From an uncultured Desulfovibrio sp. (GTDB taxonomy: Bacteria > Desulfobacterota > Desulfovibrionia > Desulfovibrionales > Desulfovibrionaceae), in NCBI GenBank assembly GCA_910587035.1, contig CAJUMQ010000017.1, positions 1-51,828 on the forward strand: a DNA stretch of 51,828 nucleotides. Direction: 5' to 3'. The translations under genes were made by a program, and so were the position numbers. Positions 43,120 through 51,828 of this stretch are shown one piece after another. The notes beneath the pieces are model-generated. The model saw only the letters and a list, made by a program, of their open reading frames with translations, made no database searches and was not told the DNA's origin. The stretch's first letter is position 1. Each line of letters opens with the position of its first letter.

Positions 43120-43572
43120 AAACATCTTGATTAACTCTGGCCGGGAGATAATTATTATCCGTATAATCCTTATAGGTCTTGCCGAGCATTTCTATGTCCT
43201 CGTTGATCAGTTCGCGTAAACGGCGGGAAACCATCGTGCCCATTTTGCGGGCGTCTATAAACAGCGTTTTGCCATTCTGTTTTTTGTTATTGGCAAGAAA
43301 CCAGAGGTAAACGGGTATCTGCGTTGTGTAAAAAAGCTGCGGCGGCATGGCGATTATGCAGTTCACAAGGTCGGCTTCAATGATTTTTCTGCGAATTTCA
43401 CCATCGCCGCTTGTCTGTGAAGAAAGGGAGCCATTGGCCAGCACAATGCCCATTCTGCCATTGGGGGCCATATGCCAAATCATGTGCTGAAGCCAGGCAA
43501 AGTTGGCATTCCCCGCCGGAGGCTGCCCAAACTGCCAGCGCACATTCTCCTTCAGTTTTGGCCCCCCAATCA
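43120..43572 (-). pseudogene. Fragment of type I restriction methyltransferase (hsdM)
   Basis: About 150 residues: GGPKLKENVRWQFGQPPAG, NANFAWLQHMIWHMAPNG, IGIVLANGSLSS, IIEADLVNCIIAMPPQLF, ipVYLWFLANNK and FIDARKMGTMVSRRLREL match the C-terminal part of HsdM in order. The N-terminal half with the SAM and NPPF motifs is gone, and the end is cut near 43120, where it meets the integrase remnant. It is debris left by a deletion in an older island. Confidence 0.8.
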
Positions 43573-43592
43573 GAAACAAATGGAGCAAGAAA

Positions 43593-44396
43593 ATGCTTGG
43601 GACGATAATCGGAGATATATGCGGCAGCAAGTATGAGAGCCGGAAATGGACCGGCAAAACCTGGGACTTCGATCTCTTTCCGCCAGGGGCCAGGTTCACC
43701 GATGACACGGTCATGACAATGGCCGTGGCCAGGGCGATCATGGACGCGCACGGCAACCCGACCCATGAGCATTTCATCAATGCCTTCCACAGGTTCGGCA
43801 AACTCTATCCCCATGCGGGTTATGGCCACAAGTTCCGGGAATGGCTGGCTTCTGGCAGCAGCGAGGCATATGGCTCCTTCGGCAATGGCGGCGCCATGCG
43901 CGTCTCGCCTGTGGCCTGGGCCTATGGCAGCCTGGAAGATGTGGAAAAATATGCGCGCGTTAGCTCGGCTGCCACTCACGATCATCCGGAGGGCATAAAG
44001 GGCGCAGTGGCTGTGGCCGGTGCCATCTTCCTGGCCAGGACCGGCGCGGGGAAAGATGCCATACGGGAATACTCTGCCGCCCTCGGCTATGACATGGACA
44101 GGAAGCTCGCCGAGTTCGGGCCGGCTTATATATTCAGCTCCAGGGCGCAGACATCCGTGCCGGAGGCCATAATTGCATTCCTGGAAAGCGCGGATTTTGA
44201 ATCAGCCATAAAGAACGCCATCTGGCTCGGGGGCGACTGCGACACCCAGGCGGCCATTGCCGGCTCCATAGCCGAGGCTTTTTACGGCGGGGTGCCGGAA
44301 TGGATGAAGGAAAAGGCCATGAAGCATCTGGATGACAACTTGCGGACAGGGGTAGCCAGCTGGCTGCAATGGCTGGAAATGATGGGAAAAGAGTGA
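43593..44396 (+). CDS. ADP-ribosylglycohydrolase family protein
   Basis: 267 residues from the ATG at 43593 with GGAG seven bases upstream; the extra 30 codons of the longer frame overlap the hsdM fragment and are not used. MLGTIIGDICGSKYE, RFTDDTVMT and GGDCDTQAAIAGSIAEA are the metal-binding motifs of the DraG/ARH family, which remove ADP-ribose from proteins or nucleic acids. It may recycle dinitrogenase reductase-type modifications or counter toxins; the target is unknown. The start codon lies right at the junction with the older-island debris. Confidence 0.85.
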   Translation: MLGTIIGDICGSKYESRKWTGKTWDFDLFPPGARFTDDTVMTMAVARAIMDAHGNPTHEHFINAFHRFGKLYPHAGYGHKFREWLASGSSEAYGSFGNGGAMRVSPVAWAYGSLEDVEKYARVSSAATHDHPEGIKGAVAVAGAIFLARTGAGKDAIREYSAALGYDMDRKLAEFGPAYIFSSRAQTSVPEAIIAFLESADFESAIKNAIWLGGDCDTQAAIAGSIAEAFYGGVPEWMKEKAMKHLDDNLRTGVASWLQWLEMMGKE

Positions 44397-44466
44397 CATG
44401 GCTGGATCACCTGCGCGGCTAGTATTGTGCTGCTGTTACCTGCGGAACTCCACAAAAGGAGGCATC

Positions 44467-44580
44467 ATGGGACAGATGGCGCCTATGTATGCCAGGGTCC
44501 CCCGATCCTTCAGGGACACCATGGCCCTTGCCTTTTCCCCTGAAGGCCGCCAGGCACAAAAGCTGGCAGTTTCCGAATGA
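44467..44580 (+). CDS. 37-residue ORF coupled to acetyltransferase
   Basis: ATG at 44467 follows a near-perfect AAAGGAGG by four bases. It ends at TGA 44578-44580, overlapping the ATG of the next gene (ATGA). The product, MGQMAPMYARVPRSFRDTMA..., is short and basic. It could be a leader peptide controlling translation of the acetyltransferase or a small protein. Confidence 0.5.
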   Translation: MGQMAPMYARVPRSFRDTMALAFSPEGRQAQKLAVSE

Positions 44581-45026
44581 AAATCAGTGAGATCACGGAA
44601 GGCAAGCTCCAATTCCTTCCTCTCCTGCTCATGGCGGACGAGCAGGAGGACATGATCGCCCGATATCTGGACAGGGGAAGAATGTATGCCATCCACGACA
44701 ATGGCCTCAAGTGCGTCTGCGTGGCTACTGACGATGGGCAAGGCATGCTGGAGATCAAGAATATCGCTGTAGCTCCTGATTGCCGGCGCCTGGGATATGG
44801 CAGAACAATGCTCGGATTCATCGAGGATACCTACAGGGAGAGCCACCGGATCCTGCAGGTCGGCACCGGCGATACGCCTTCGACAATCCGCTTCTATGAA
44901 AGCTGCGGTTTCGTCCGCTCCCATGTGGTGAAAGGATTTTTCACCGACAATTACGATCATCCTATATATGAGGACGGGATATTGCTGGCCGACATGATAT
45001 ATCTGCGGAAAAGACTGCTGGGTTGA
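44577..45026 (+). CDS. GNAT family N-acetyltransferase
   Basis: 149 residues. CVCVATDDGQGMLEIKNIAV, then RRLGYGRTML (the acetyl-CoA phosphate-binding R/QxxGxG/A motif) and GDTPSTIRFYESCGF are in the GNAT order. It acetylates an unknown small molecule or protein amine. Coupled to the 37-residue ORF upstream. Confidence 0.85.
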   Translation: MKISEITEGKLQFLPLLLMADEQEDMIARYLDRGRMYAIHDNGLKCVCVATDDGQGMLEIKNIAVAPDCRRLGYGRTMLGFIEDTYRESHRILQVGTGDTPSTIRFYESCGFVRSHVVKGFFTDNYDHPIYEDGILLADMIYLRKRLLG

Positions 45027-45310
45027 GAGGCTGTCTTCACGGGCATTGGTTTGGCACAAGTAAAAATTTTGTAATTCAGGCATCGCCATGGGGATGCTCA
45101 AATGCGTCTGACCGCATGGTTGGAACCGGGACAATTTCAGCTGGTACATTCCATATTATCGTCTGGGCACAAAAAACCCTGGCCCGATGCTGCTCCAGGG
45201 CGCCAAACCCTGTCCGCGATCTGGGCGCCTTTGACCGCCTATATTGCATGCTGCCTGATTCCGGTATATTTTTATGCATTATTTGTAATGATTTAAAAAT
45301 GCGGGATTTG

Positions 45311-45997
45311 ATGAAATCCGTCAAAAAAATAACATCCGCCTTTGGGCATGAGTTTGCCAATCCGGCCCTGCTGGAGCTGGCGCTGACCCATTCCTCCTGG
45401 GCCAATGAGGCCGGGGACTGCGACACCCACAATGAAAGGCTGGAATTTCTGGGGGACGCAGTGCTGGAGCTATGCGTCTCGGCGGAGCTTTACAGGCTTT
45501 TTCCCGATGCCAGGGAGGGCAGCCTCACGCGCATGCGCTCGGCCCTGGTCAATGAGGCCAGCCTTGCCAGGATAGCAGTGGAAAATGGGCTGGATGCGCA
45601 GATAAGGCTTGGCGTGGGAGAGGAGAGACAGGGCGGCCGCTCAAGGCCTGCAATACTGGCCGATGCCGTGGAGGCCGTGCTGGGAGCCATATATGAAGAT
45701 GGCGGCCTTGTGGCCGCCAGGTTCGCAGTTGCGGGAATATTTGCCGGCCATTGGCCAAGGGAGGCCATTGGCGCCCAGGAGCGGGACTGCAAATCCCTCC
45801 TGCAGCAGGTTTGCCAGCATGTGTTTCACGAGCCGCCCGCCTATGCCCTTGAGCGGACAAGCGGCCCGGAACATGCCAAAATTTTTGAAGTGAAAGTCTG
45901 CCTGCCGGACGGGCGCGTCTTCCACGCCGCCAATACCAGCCGCAAGAGGGCGGAGCAGGATGCGGCCGCCCAGGCCCTTGCCATGCTGCGGGAGTGA
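45311..45997 (+). CDS. rnc: Ribonuclease III
   Basis: 228 residues from the ATG at 45311; an ATG at 45299 is equally in frame, and neither has a strong ribosome site. ERLEFLGDAVLELCV is the RNase III signature with its catalytic glutamate and aspartate. The double-stranded RNA-binding domain occupies the last 70 residues. The enzyme cuts structured RNA, including rRNA precursors. In some type II CRISPR systems it processes crRNA, but not in type I-E, so it is not linked to the mini-arrays. Confidence 0.92.
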   Translation: MKSVKKITSAFGHEFANPALLELALTHSSWANEAGDCDTHNERLEFLGDAVLELCVSAELYRLFPDAREGSLTRMRSALVNEASLARIAVENGLDAQIRLGVGEERQGGRSRPAILADAVEAVLGAIYEDGGLVAARFAVAGIFAGHWPREAIGAQERDCKSLLQQVCQHVFHEPPAYALERTSGPEHAKIFEVKVCLPDGRVFHAANTSRKRAEQDAAAQALAMLRE

Positions 45998-46062
45998 TTC
46001 CCCTGTTTGAAAATTCTTCTTCATTGCCCAACATCTCCCGGTTCGGGCAGTCCCGCCACCCT

Positions 46063-46084
46063 GGCCCGGGGCCATCCCCGGGCC
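46063..46084. terminator. GC-rich stem-loop between convergent rnc and flagellin genes
   Basis: GGCCCGGGG (46063-46071) with CCCCGGGCC (46076-46084), a CCAT loop, and only a short T-poor tail on each side. It lies between the two convergent gene ends and probably stops both. Confidence 0.55.
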
Positions 46085-46125
46085 GGTCGTCTTTGGTCTG
46101 CCACAGCCTATTATAATGAGATGTC

Positions 46126-48192
46126 CTAGCCGCCGATGAGCTGCATGGCCATCTGGGGCAGCGAGTTGGCCTGGCCAAGCATGGCCACTGCCGACTGGGT
46201 GAGGATCTGGTTGCGCACGAACTGGGTCATTTCAGTCGCCACGTCCACATCCGAAATTCTGGATTCAGCCGCCTGCAGGTTTTCCGCCTGGATGTTCAGG
46301 TTGCTGATGGTGTTCTCAAGCCTGTTCTGGGTCGCGCCAAGATGGGCGCGGATCTTGTCCTTCTCCACTATGGCATTGTTGATGGCGTCCAGGGCATGCT
46401 GGGCATCTTCCTGGGTCTCAATGGTGAAGCCGGCAAAGTCCATGTTGCCAACCTTGGCATGCATGTCTTCCAAAGCCTTGGCCAGGATCTTCTCGGCTAC
46501 GGCGCTGGCTGTGGAGCCATCTTCAAGGCCGGCAAGCGCCGCATATTCCTTGATGTCAAAGTCCAGGCCGTAGTCCGGAGGAGTGGTGCTCATATCAGCA
46601 TTGGCCAGATTGTAAATGGCCGCCTGGCCCCAGGCATACTGCAGCTTCTGCTTCTCGGTGGTGCGCAGGCTGTCCCAGAACTCATTGATGCCTTCCGCGG
46701 TTGCATCCGCTACAGCACTAGCTTTGGCAGCGGTTTCGGCCGCAGTTGTCTGGTTATTAATTTCAGTCTTAATGGCAGTAACCCACGTGTCAAAATCTGT
46801 GTCCGTCAGTGCTGTACCGCCGGCTGCGGGCGCAGTTGGAACACCAGTGGTTATGCCCTTCAATGCAGTTTCCAGGGCAGTGGCATCTGCATCGGTAAAG
46901 CCATTATCTTTGGCCGCCTGCACGGCTGCCGCAATAAGCTTGTCCTGATAAGCTGTTATTGCCGCAGCGCCGCCCTGGTCATCAATAGATAGATTGGGAT
47001 CTCTGGCCGCATCAATGGCTAAATTGATGGATGCCAAAATTTTATCTGCAGCGCCAGCAGCCGGCTCGGCTGTTGCAGCCGCATTGGCCGCCTTTGTAGC
47101 TGCAGCGAGATAACGCTCCATCAAGTCAGAACTGCCAACCCACTTCTTGCCATCCTTAAGGAAGCCTTCATCCGCTCCCTGTGCGGCAGCCTTGGCTTTT
47201 TCCCAAGTCTCCTGGTCGCCTGTTTTGGCATCATTTATATTCTGAGCAACCCCACCAAGATCTTGATATGATTTCCAAATAACACTGTCTTCAGCCCCTG
47301 CCCAATTTGCAGTATCTTGTTTGGCCAGTTCAATATCATTTTGGACTGTTCCAGCTGCGCCAGCATTGCCCTGCTTGTATACATCAAAAATCGCATTCTC
47401 ATAGGCAGTCATGTCTGGGTCATCGGGCAGTCCCCAGAGCTTGTAGGCCTGGGTGGGATCAACCGCATTATTGATGGCGCCTTCAACGTTTTTGGCCATC
47501 TCGTCAATGGAAGCCAGAAGCTGGCCTTTTTCAGCGGAGGTCAGGGTCTGATCATTCTTGATCTGCTGCTGCAGGGACTGCTTGAAGGCAGCCATGCCAC
47601 GCTGCTGCACGTCTTCCCAAGTGGAGGCATTGCCGAGGCCAAAGGCCTGGGAGGTGCACTCGCCTATGTGGATGTAGTAGTAGTCTTCCGCGCTATCATT
47701 GCCTGTGCCAAAGTGGATCTTCATCTCGCCCTTGGAGACAAGCCCGGAGCCGTCATGATCGCCATCCAGGGTGCCGTCCAGCAGCTTGGTGCCGTTGAAG
47801 TCCGTGGCATTGGCGATACGGGTGATTTCGCTGGCCATGGCCTGATATTCGGACTCAATCATCAGACGCTGGGTGGAGTCGTATGTGCCTGTGGCTGCCT
47901 GTTCGGCAAGCTCTTTCATGCGGATAAGTTTTTCATCAATGATGCCAAGGGCTCCGTCCGCCACCTGGATCATGGAAATTGCATCGTTGGCATTGCGGGC
48001 GCCCTGCTGCAGGGCAGCGATGTCCGCGCGCTGCAGTTCGCGGATGGCCAGGCCGGCAGCGTCGTCCGCCGCGCTGTTGATGCGCAGGCCGGAGGAGAGG
48101 CGCTGGGTTGAGGTCTGCAAACGGCCATAATGCTGGTTGAGGGTGCGGGCTGTGTTTGCCGCCATAAGGTTGTTATTAATGACCAAAGACAT
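46126..48192 (-). CDS. fliC: Flagellin, unusually long
   Basis: 688 residues from the ATG at 48192, with AGGAGG seven bases upstream. The N-terminus MSLVINNNLMAANTARTLNQ and the region NADDAAGLAI-like are the D0/D1 half; the C-terminus ...ISDVDVATEMTQFVRNQIL...QAMAMQLIGG-like is the other half. The middle (about 170-580) is a large, non-conserved, alanine-rich insertion, presumably surface-exposed D2/D3 domains. Typical flagellins are 280-550 residues. A sigma-54 promoter lies upstream. Confidence 0.9.
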   Translation of the reverse strand: MSLVINNNLMAANTARTLNQHYGRLQTSTQRLSSGLRINSAADDAAGLAIRELQRADIAALQQGARNANDAISMIQVADGALGIIDEKLIRMKELAEQAATGTYDSTQRLMIESEYQAMASEITRIANATDFNGTKLLDGTLDGDHDGSGLVSKGEMKIHFGTGNDSAEDYYYIHIGECTSQAFGLGNASTWEDVQQRGMAAFKQSLQQQIKNDQTLTSAEKGQLLASIDEMAKNVEGAINNAVDPTQAYKLWGLPDDPDMTAYENAIFDVYKQGNAGAAGTVQNDIELAKQDTANWAGAEDSVIWKSYQDLGGVAQNINDAKTGDQETWEKAKAAAQGADEGFLKDGKKWVGSSDLMERYLAAATKAANAAATAEPAAGAADKILASINLAIDAARDPNLSIDDQGGAAAITAYQDKLIAAAVQAAKDNGFTDADATALETALKGITTGVPTAPAAGGTALTDTDFDTWVTAIKTEINNQTTAAETAAKASAVADATAEGINEFWDSLRTTEKQKLQYAWGQAAIYNLANADMSTTPPDYGLDFDIKEYAALAGLEDGSTASAVAEKILAKALEDMHAKVGNMDFAGFTIETQEDAQHALDAINNAIVEKDKIRAHLGATQNRLENTISNLNIQAENLQAAESRISDVDVATEMTQFVRNQILTQSAVAMLGQANSLPQMAMQLIGG

Positions 48193-48236
48193 TTGGATAC
48201 CTCCTCGGGTAGTTGAATAAGCTGTGCCCATTGCAA

Positions 48237-48252
48237 TGCAACCCATATGCCA
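48237..48252 (-). promoter_or_regulatory. Sigma-54 promoter of flagellin gene
   Basis: On the minus strand TGGCATATGGGTTGCA has GG and GC spaced by exactly 10 bases, matching the -24/-12 consensus TGGCAC-N5-TTGC with one C to T change. The start site should lie about 12 bases downstream, near 48225, leaving a 33-base leader. Confidence 0.8.
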
Positions 48253-48791
48253 AAAACAAAATAATACAATAATTCAATGTGTTATCATGGAAAGCAGCTT
48301 GAAAAGGCAAAATCTGCCCGCCGCAAATGCCGTGTTTTTGGCCCATTTGCGCCAAATATTTCCCGCCAGCTGCCGGCCTGCAGGCAGAAATCAGGCCATA
48401 TTTGCCGGCAGCGGCCCATTTTTGACGCCAGGGCGGGAGCAAATGGTCCGTCTGGCCTTCCTCCCAGCCTCTGTCAAAAGCGGAAAGTCCCACCCTTAAT
48501 TATTGTTAAGGCTGGGTGGACAGATGATGCGCCAATGCCGGAGGCCTGACATTCTGCCAGCCCCGGGATGGACAGCGGCAGAATACCCAAAAACGTTTTT
48601 TTGACTCCGCCTGGCTGCCGCCATCTGGCCCATGCGTCCCCGCAAAGAGTCTGACAGGGGAGCATTTCCCTAAATAATATTGTAATATCAATAAATTATA
48701 TAAACGGCACAATTATTGCATTTTACCTGACAATCCTATTGAGAACTGTATGGCGGCAGGACCGCCCATATATAAAGATGGCAGGTGCAGC
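48253..48791. other. Divergent flagellar intergenic region
   Basis: No gene in about 540 bases. It contains the sigma-54 boxes of both flagellin and flhB, plus a bulged stem-loop near 48488-48522 (CCACCCTTAA...TTAAGGCTGGGTGG). Upstream activator sites are expected here, but I could not identify any with confidence. Confidence 0.55.
48705..48720 (+). promoter_or_regulatory. Sigma-54 promoter of flhB-flhA operon
   Basis: CGGCACAATTATTGCA has GG and GC spaced by 10 bases and a perfect TTGCA. It differs from the consensus only at the first base (C for T). The start codon of flhB is about 72 bases downstream. Confidence 0.8.
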
Positions 48792-49865
48792 ATGTTTGGC
48801 AAACAGCCGGACCCGAGCAGAACAGAAGAGGCCACGCCAAAGCGTGTCAAAAAGCAGAGGGATGAGGGCAATGTGCCCAAGTCCCAGGAGCTGGGCAAGG
48901 CGGTAAGCCTTGTGGGCGGCCTTGCCGCCCTTTCCGTCTGGATCGCGCCCATGAACGAGATGATCCAGAACATTTTCCGCCGCTTTCTCTCCCATTCCTA
49001 CGAGTTCAACCCAAATCCGGAGAATGTTTACACGCTGACCATCGAGCTGATGATCGAGCTCTGCAAGCTGGTGATGCCCATACTGTTCTTTCTGGCATTG
49101 CTGGCCTTCATCTCCCAGCGCATTCAGGTGGGCAAGCTCTGGACAACAAAGGTCTTCAAGCCCAAGTGGAGCAAGTTCAACCTGATCAAGGGGCTCAAGC
49201 AGATGATGTTTTCGCCCCAGACCATACTGCGCACGCTCAAAAGCCTGCTTTTCTCCATCATCCTCTGCGTCATTCCCGGCATGATCATCTGGAATGAGCA
49301 CCAGAATTTTCTGCCCATGTTCGATGCCACAGCCGAGGGCGTGGCATCCTACATGCTGGACATGGCCTTCAAGCTGGCCAGCTGGGCCCTCATGCCAATT
49401 CTGGCCATTGCCGCCTTTGATGTCTGGCAGTCCCGCTACGCCTACAAGGAAGGCATGAAAATGACCAAGGATGAGGTCAAGGACGAGCGCAAGAACGCGG
49501 AAGGCGACCCTGTAATCAAGAGCAAGCAGCGCCAGAAGATGATGGAAGTCATGAGCAGGCGCATGCTTCAGGATGTTCCCAAGGCCGATGTGGTCGTCAC
49601 AAACCCGACCCACCTGGCCGTGGCCCTGCGCTACAACTCGCAGGAATCCCCGGCGCCTGTGGTTGTGGCCAAGGGCGCGGACCATCTGGCCGAGAAAATC
49701 AAGGCCGTGGCCCGGGAAAACAATGTGCCCATCCGCGAAAATGTGCCTTTGGCACGGGCTTTGTATAATGCAGTGGAAATAGGTGACATGATACCGGAGG
49801 AGCTTTACAAGGCAGTGGCGACATTGCTGGCAAGCATCTGGAAACTAAGGCCCAGAGCGCATTAA
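48792..49865 (+). CDS. flhB: Flagellar export apparatus protein FlhB
   Basis: 357 residues from the ATG at 48792 (TEEATPKRVKKQRDEG follows); a start 42 bases earlier is less likely. Four membrane helices lie between residues about 30 and 210. The cytoplasmic domain has VVTNPTHLAVAL, the NPTH autocleavage site that lets the export gate switch from hook to filament substrates. It begins the operon with flhA, which starts 48 bases after its stop. Confidence 0.93.
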   Translation: MFGKQPDPSRTEEATPKRVKKQRDEGNVPKSQELGKAVSLVGGLAALSVWIAPMNEMIQNIFRRFLSHSYEFNPNPENVYTLTIELMIELCKLVMPILFFLALLAFISQRIQVGKLWTTKVFKPKWSKFNLIKGLKQMMFSPQTILRTLKSLLFSIILCVIPGMIIWNEHQNFLPMFDATAEGVASYMLDMAFKLASWALMPILAIAAFDVWQSRYAYKEGMKMTKDEVKDERKNAEGDPVIKSKQRQKMMEVMSRRMLQDVPKADVVVTNPTHLAVALRYNSQESPAPVVVAKGADHLAEKIKAVARENNVPIRENVPLARALYNAVEIGDMIPEELYKAVATLLASIWKLRPRAH

Positions 49866-49912
49866 ACTGCTCTTTCGGCATCAACGCAGCAGAAATATGA
49901 GGTGTCAATAAA

Positions 49913-51828
49913 ATGGCTACTATGGGACTACCGCAACTTGACTACACGCGCTTTTCCAAGCATGGCGAGCTTGCCCTTGCGGCTGGCGTCGTTGTCATTC
50001 TCTTTACCATGCTTGTGCCCCTGCCCACTTTTTTCATGGACATCATGCTATGCGTGAGCATCTCCATTTCCCTGCTCATTCTGGTGACGACAATGTTCAT
50101 GAACTCGCCGCTGGAATTCACCATCTTTCCGTCCCTGCTGCTGGTGACCACATTGCTGCGCCTGGCGCTCAACGTGGCTTCCACCCGCCTGATCCTGCTC
50201 AATGGCGATCAGGGCGTTGAGGCGGCAGGCACAGTCATCCGCTCCTTTGGCGAATTTGTGGTGGGCGGCAGCTTTGTGGTGGGCGGCGTTATCTTCATGA
50301 TCATGTTCATCCTCAACAAGGTTGTCATCACCGCCGGCACCACGCGCATAGCCGAAGTGGCGGCCCGCTTTACCCTGGACGCCATGCCCGGCAAGCAGAT
50401 GGCCATTGAGGCGGACCTCAATGCCGGCCTGATAGATGAGGAGGAGGCCACAAGCCGCCGCCATGCCCTGCGCAAGGAAGCCGATTTCTACGGCGCCATG
50501 GACGGCGCGTGCAAATTTGTCTCCGGCGACGTCAATGCCGGCATGATGATCACCCTGGTCAACATAGTTGGCGGCATCATCATCGGCATGGTGCAGAAGG
50601 ACATGGACTGGAACTCCGCCCTCACCACCTACTCCCTGCTGACCATTGGCGACGGCCTTGTTTCCACCATACCCTCAATCATTGTCTCCACGGCAACAGG
50701 CCTGCTCGTGTCCCGCGCGGCATCCGAGGCCAAGATGGGCGAGGAGTTCCTGGCGCAGCTGACCTTCAACAGCCAGGCTCTCAAGATGGTTTCCGCGGTG
50801 CTCGTGGTGTTCGCCATAGTTCCCGGCCTGCCGGCCATACCATTCCTTATTCTCGCAGGCATGCTCTTTCTGGTGGCCCGCATCACCCAGGACAAGGACG
50901 GCAGCGAGGCCGAGAAGAAAAAGAATGCCGGCAAGGACAAGGGCAAATCTCCCGCCGCTGCCGATACGCCGGAGGAAGTCCAGGCCCTGCTGCCCCTTGA
51001 CACCCTTGAGCTTGAAGTCGGTTACGGCCTCATTCCCCTGGTGGATGAGGAGCAGAGCGGCAACATTCTGGCGCGCATCCGCTCCATTCGCCGGCAGTTC
51101 GCCCTTGACATGGGTGTGGTCATTCCCTCCCTGCACCTGCGCGACAACCTCCAGCTCAAGCCCGGCCAGTATTCCCTGCTGATCAAGGGCAACCAGGTGG
51201 CCTCCGCCGAGATACTTGTGGACCACTTCCTGGCCATGGATCCAGGCAATGTGACCACCCGCATCAATGGCATCGAGACCAGGGAGCCAGCCTTCAACCT
51301 GCCTGCCCTGTGGATACCGGACAGCCAGAGGGAAGAGGCCATGCTTGCCGGCTATACGGTTGTTGACCCGGCCACTGTCATCGCCACACATCTCACGGAG
51401 ATCTTCAAGCGCCACCTGGCCGACTTCCTGGACAGACAGGCAGTGCAGGGCCTGCTGGATACGGTTGCCAAGCATTCTCCCAAGGCTGTGGAAGACCTGG
51501 TGCCCGGCACAATAGCCCTTGGCGGCGTGCAGAAGGTGCTGCAGCTGCTGGTGCGCGAGAATGTCAGCATCCGCGACATGCTGACCATAGTGGAAACCCT
51601 GGCGGATTATGGCGGAGCTGTCAAAAATCCGGATATGCTGGCCGAATATGTGCGCGAAAAGCTCTCCCGCTCCATTGTGCGTCCATATCTTGACAGCCAG
51701 GGTGTGCTGCCGGTGCTGACCCTCAATGGCAATGCCGAGCGCATGGTTCAGGAAGGACTGCGCCAGACCGAAAATGGCTCCACTTTCCTCTCCCTCAACC
51801 CGGCACTGGCGCAAAAGCTGATGCAGAA
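49913..51828 (+). CDS. flhA: Flagellar export gate protein FlhA, partial (3' end beyond window)
   Basis: ATG at 49913 with GAGG about 10 bases upstream. The frame stays open to the window edge (638 codons plus 2 bases; usual length is about 690-710). Eight membrane helices in the first 320 residues include FPSLLLVTTLLRLALNVAST and KQMAIEADLNAGLI, hallmarks of the FHIPEP family. The C-terminal cytoplasmic domain binds export cargo and chaperones. The N-terminal part is complete. Confidence 0.95.
   Translation, partial: MATMGLPQLDYTRFSKHGELALAAGVVVILFTMLVPLPTFFMDIMLCVSISISLLILVTTMFMNSPLEFTIFPSLLLVTTLLRLALNVASTRLILLNGDQGVEAAGTVIRSFGEFVVGGSFVVGGVIFMIMFILNKVVITAGTTRIAEVAARFTLDAMPGKQMAIEADLNAGLIDEEEATSRRHALRKEADFYGAMDGACKFVSGDVNAGMMITLVNIVGGIIIGMVQKDMDWNSALTTYSLLTIGDGLVSTIPSIIVSTATGLLVSRAASEAKMGEEFLAQLTFNSQALKMVSAVLVVFAIVPGLPAIPFLILAGMLFLVARITQDKDGSEAEKKKNAGKDKGKSPAAADTPEEVQALLPLDTLELEVGYGLIPLVDEEQSGNILARIRSIRRQFALDMGVVIPSLHLRDNLQLKPGQYSLLIKGNQVASAEILVDHFLAMDPGNVTTRINGIETREPAFNLPALWIPDSQREEAMLAGYTVVDPATVIATHLTEIFKRHLADFLDRQAVQGLLDTVAKHSPKAVEDLVPGTIALGGVQKVLQLLVRENVSIRDMLTIVETLADYGGAVKNPDMLAEYVREKLSRSIVRPYLDSQGVLPVLTLNGNAERMVQEGLRQTENGSTFLSLNPALAQKLMQ

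Noticed and set aside
43573..43801. N-terminal extension of the hsdM fragment
   Set aside because: The frame here is antisense to the ADP-ribosylglycohydrolase gene and has no HsdM similarity.
45311..45997. RNase III as the processing enzyme of the mini-arrays
   Set aside because: The repeats are type I-E-like, which use Cas6e, and rnc is a housekeeping gene.
1..51828. cas genes for the mini-arrays
   Set aside because: No Cas1, Cas2, Cas3, Cascade or Cas9 motif seen in any supported gene. The arrays must rely on genes outside the window.

Overview
The window looks like a motile, anaerobic Proteobacterium, most likely a Desulfovibrio-like member of the Desulfovibrionales. The grounds are a hydrogenase-4-like energy-converting complex, sigma-54 flagellar promoters and an flhB-flhA pair. 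This placement is inference; no rRNA or other taxonomic marker lies in the window. Chromosomal genes (about 1.3-9.4 kb and 43.6-51.8 kb) are intact and moderately GC-rich. They flank a foreign element of about 33 kb.

Layout. (1) 1-955: an AT-rich, probably acquired family 2 glycosyltransferase, cut by the window edge. (2) 1610-9110, minus: a six-gene operon for a membrane complex related to hydrogenase-4/complex I. Its large subunit lacks the nickel-binding CxxC pairs, so it is best read as an Ehr (energy-converting hydrogenase-related) complex. (3) 9339-9428: tRNA-Ser(UGA), the integration site. (4) 9429-42377: an integrative mobilizable element bounded by a 57-bp direct repeat (9372-9428 and 42321-42377). 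It carries a tyrosine integrase, putative integrase arm sites at both ends, a possible excisionase, a MOB_P relaxase operon, a TraK/TraL/TraM-like operon, a VirD4-like coupling protein, a very large putative HUH replication initiator, a DUF4365 gene pair, and a restriction module (methylase remnants, helicase, Mrr nuclease). No mating-pore genes are visible, so it would need a helper. (5) 42604-43572: debris of an older island at the same tRNA, an integrase N-terminus abutting an hsdM fragment. (6) 43593-51828: ADP-ribosylglycohydrolase, a 37-codon ORF, a GNAT acetyltransferase, rnc, a very large flagellin, flhB and flhA.

The most interesting signal is two tiny type I-E-like CRISPR arrays inside the element, with no cas genes. 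The left array (11757-11908) has three 29-bp repeats at 61/62-bp spacing. Its second spacer matches 28 of 33 bases of the element's own gene at 12459-12491 and encodes QELLARYQI in the same frame. The right array (40718-40806) has two repeats, and its spacer encodes TASMTFRYIA, the catalytic-tyrosine segment of a tyrosine integrase; the element's own integrase reads TASMTLRYIA. I infer that the element borrows host Cascade/Cas3 to attack related elements while its own diverged copies are partly protected.

The element is decaying or poorly resolved. At least eight of its genes carry one-base disruptions, mostly at homopolymers and nearly all fixed by adding one base, and there are also in-frame stops. 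The flanking chromosomal genes show none.
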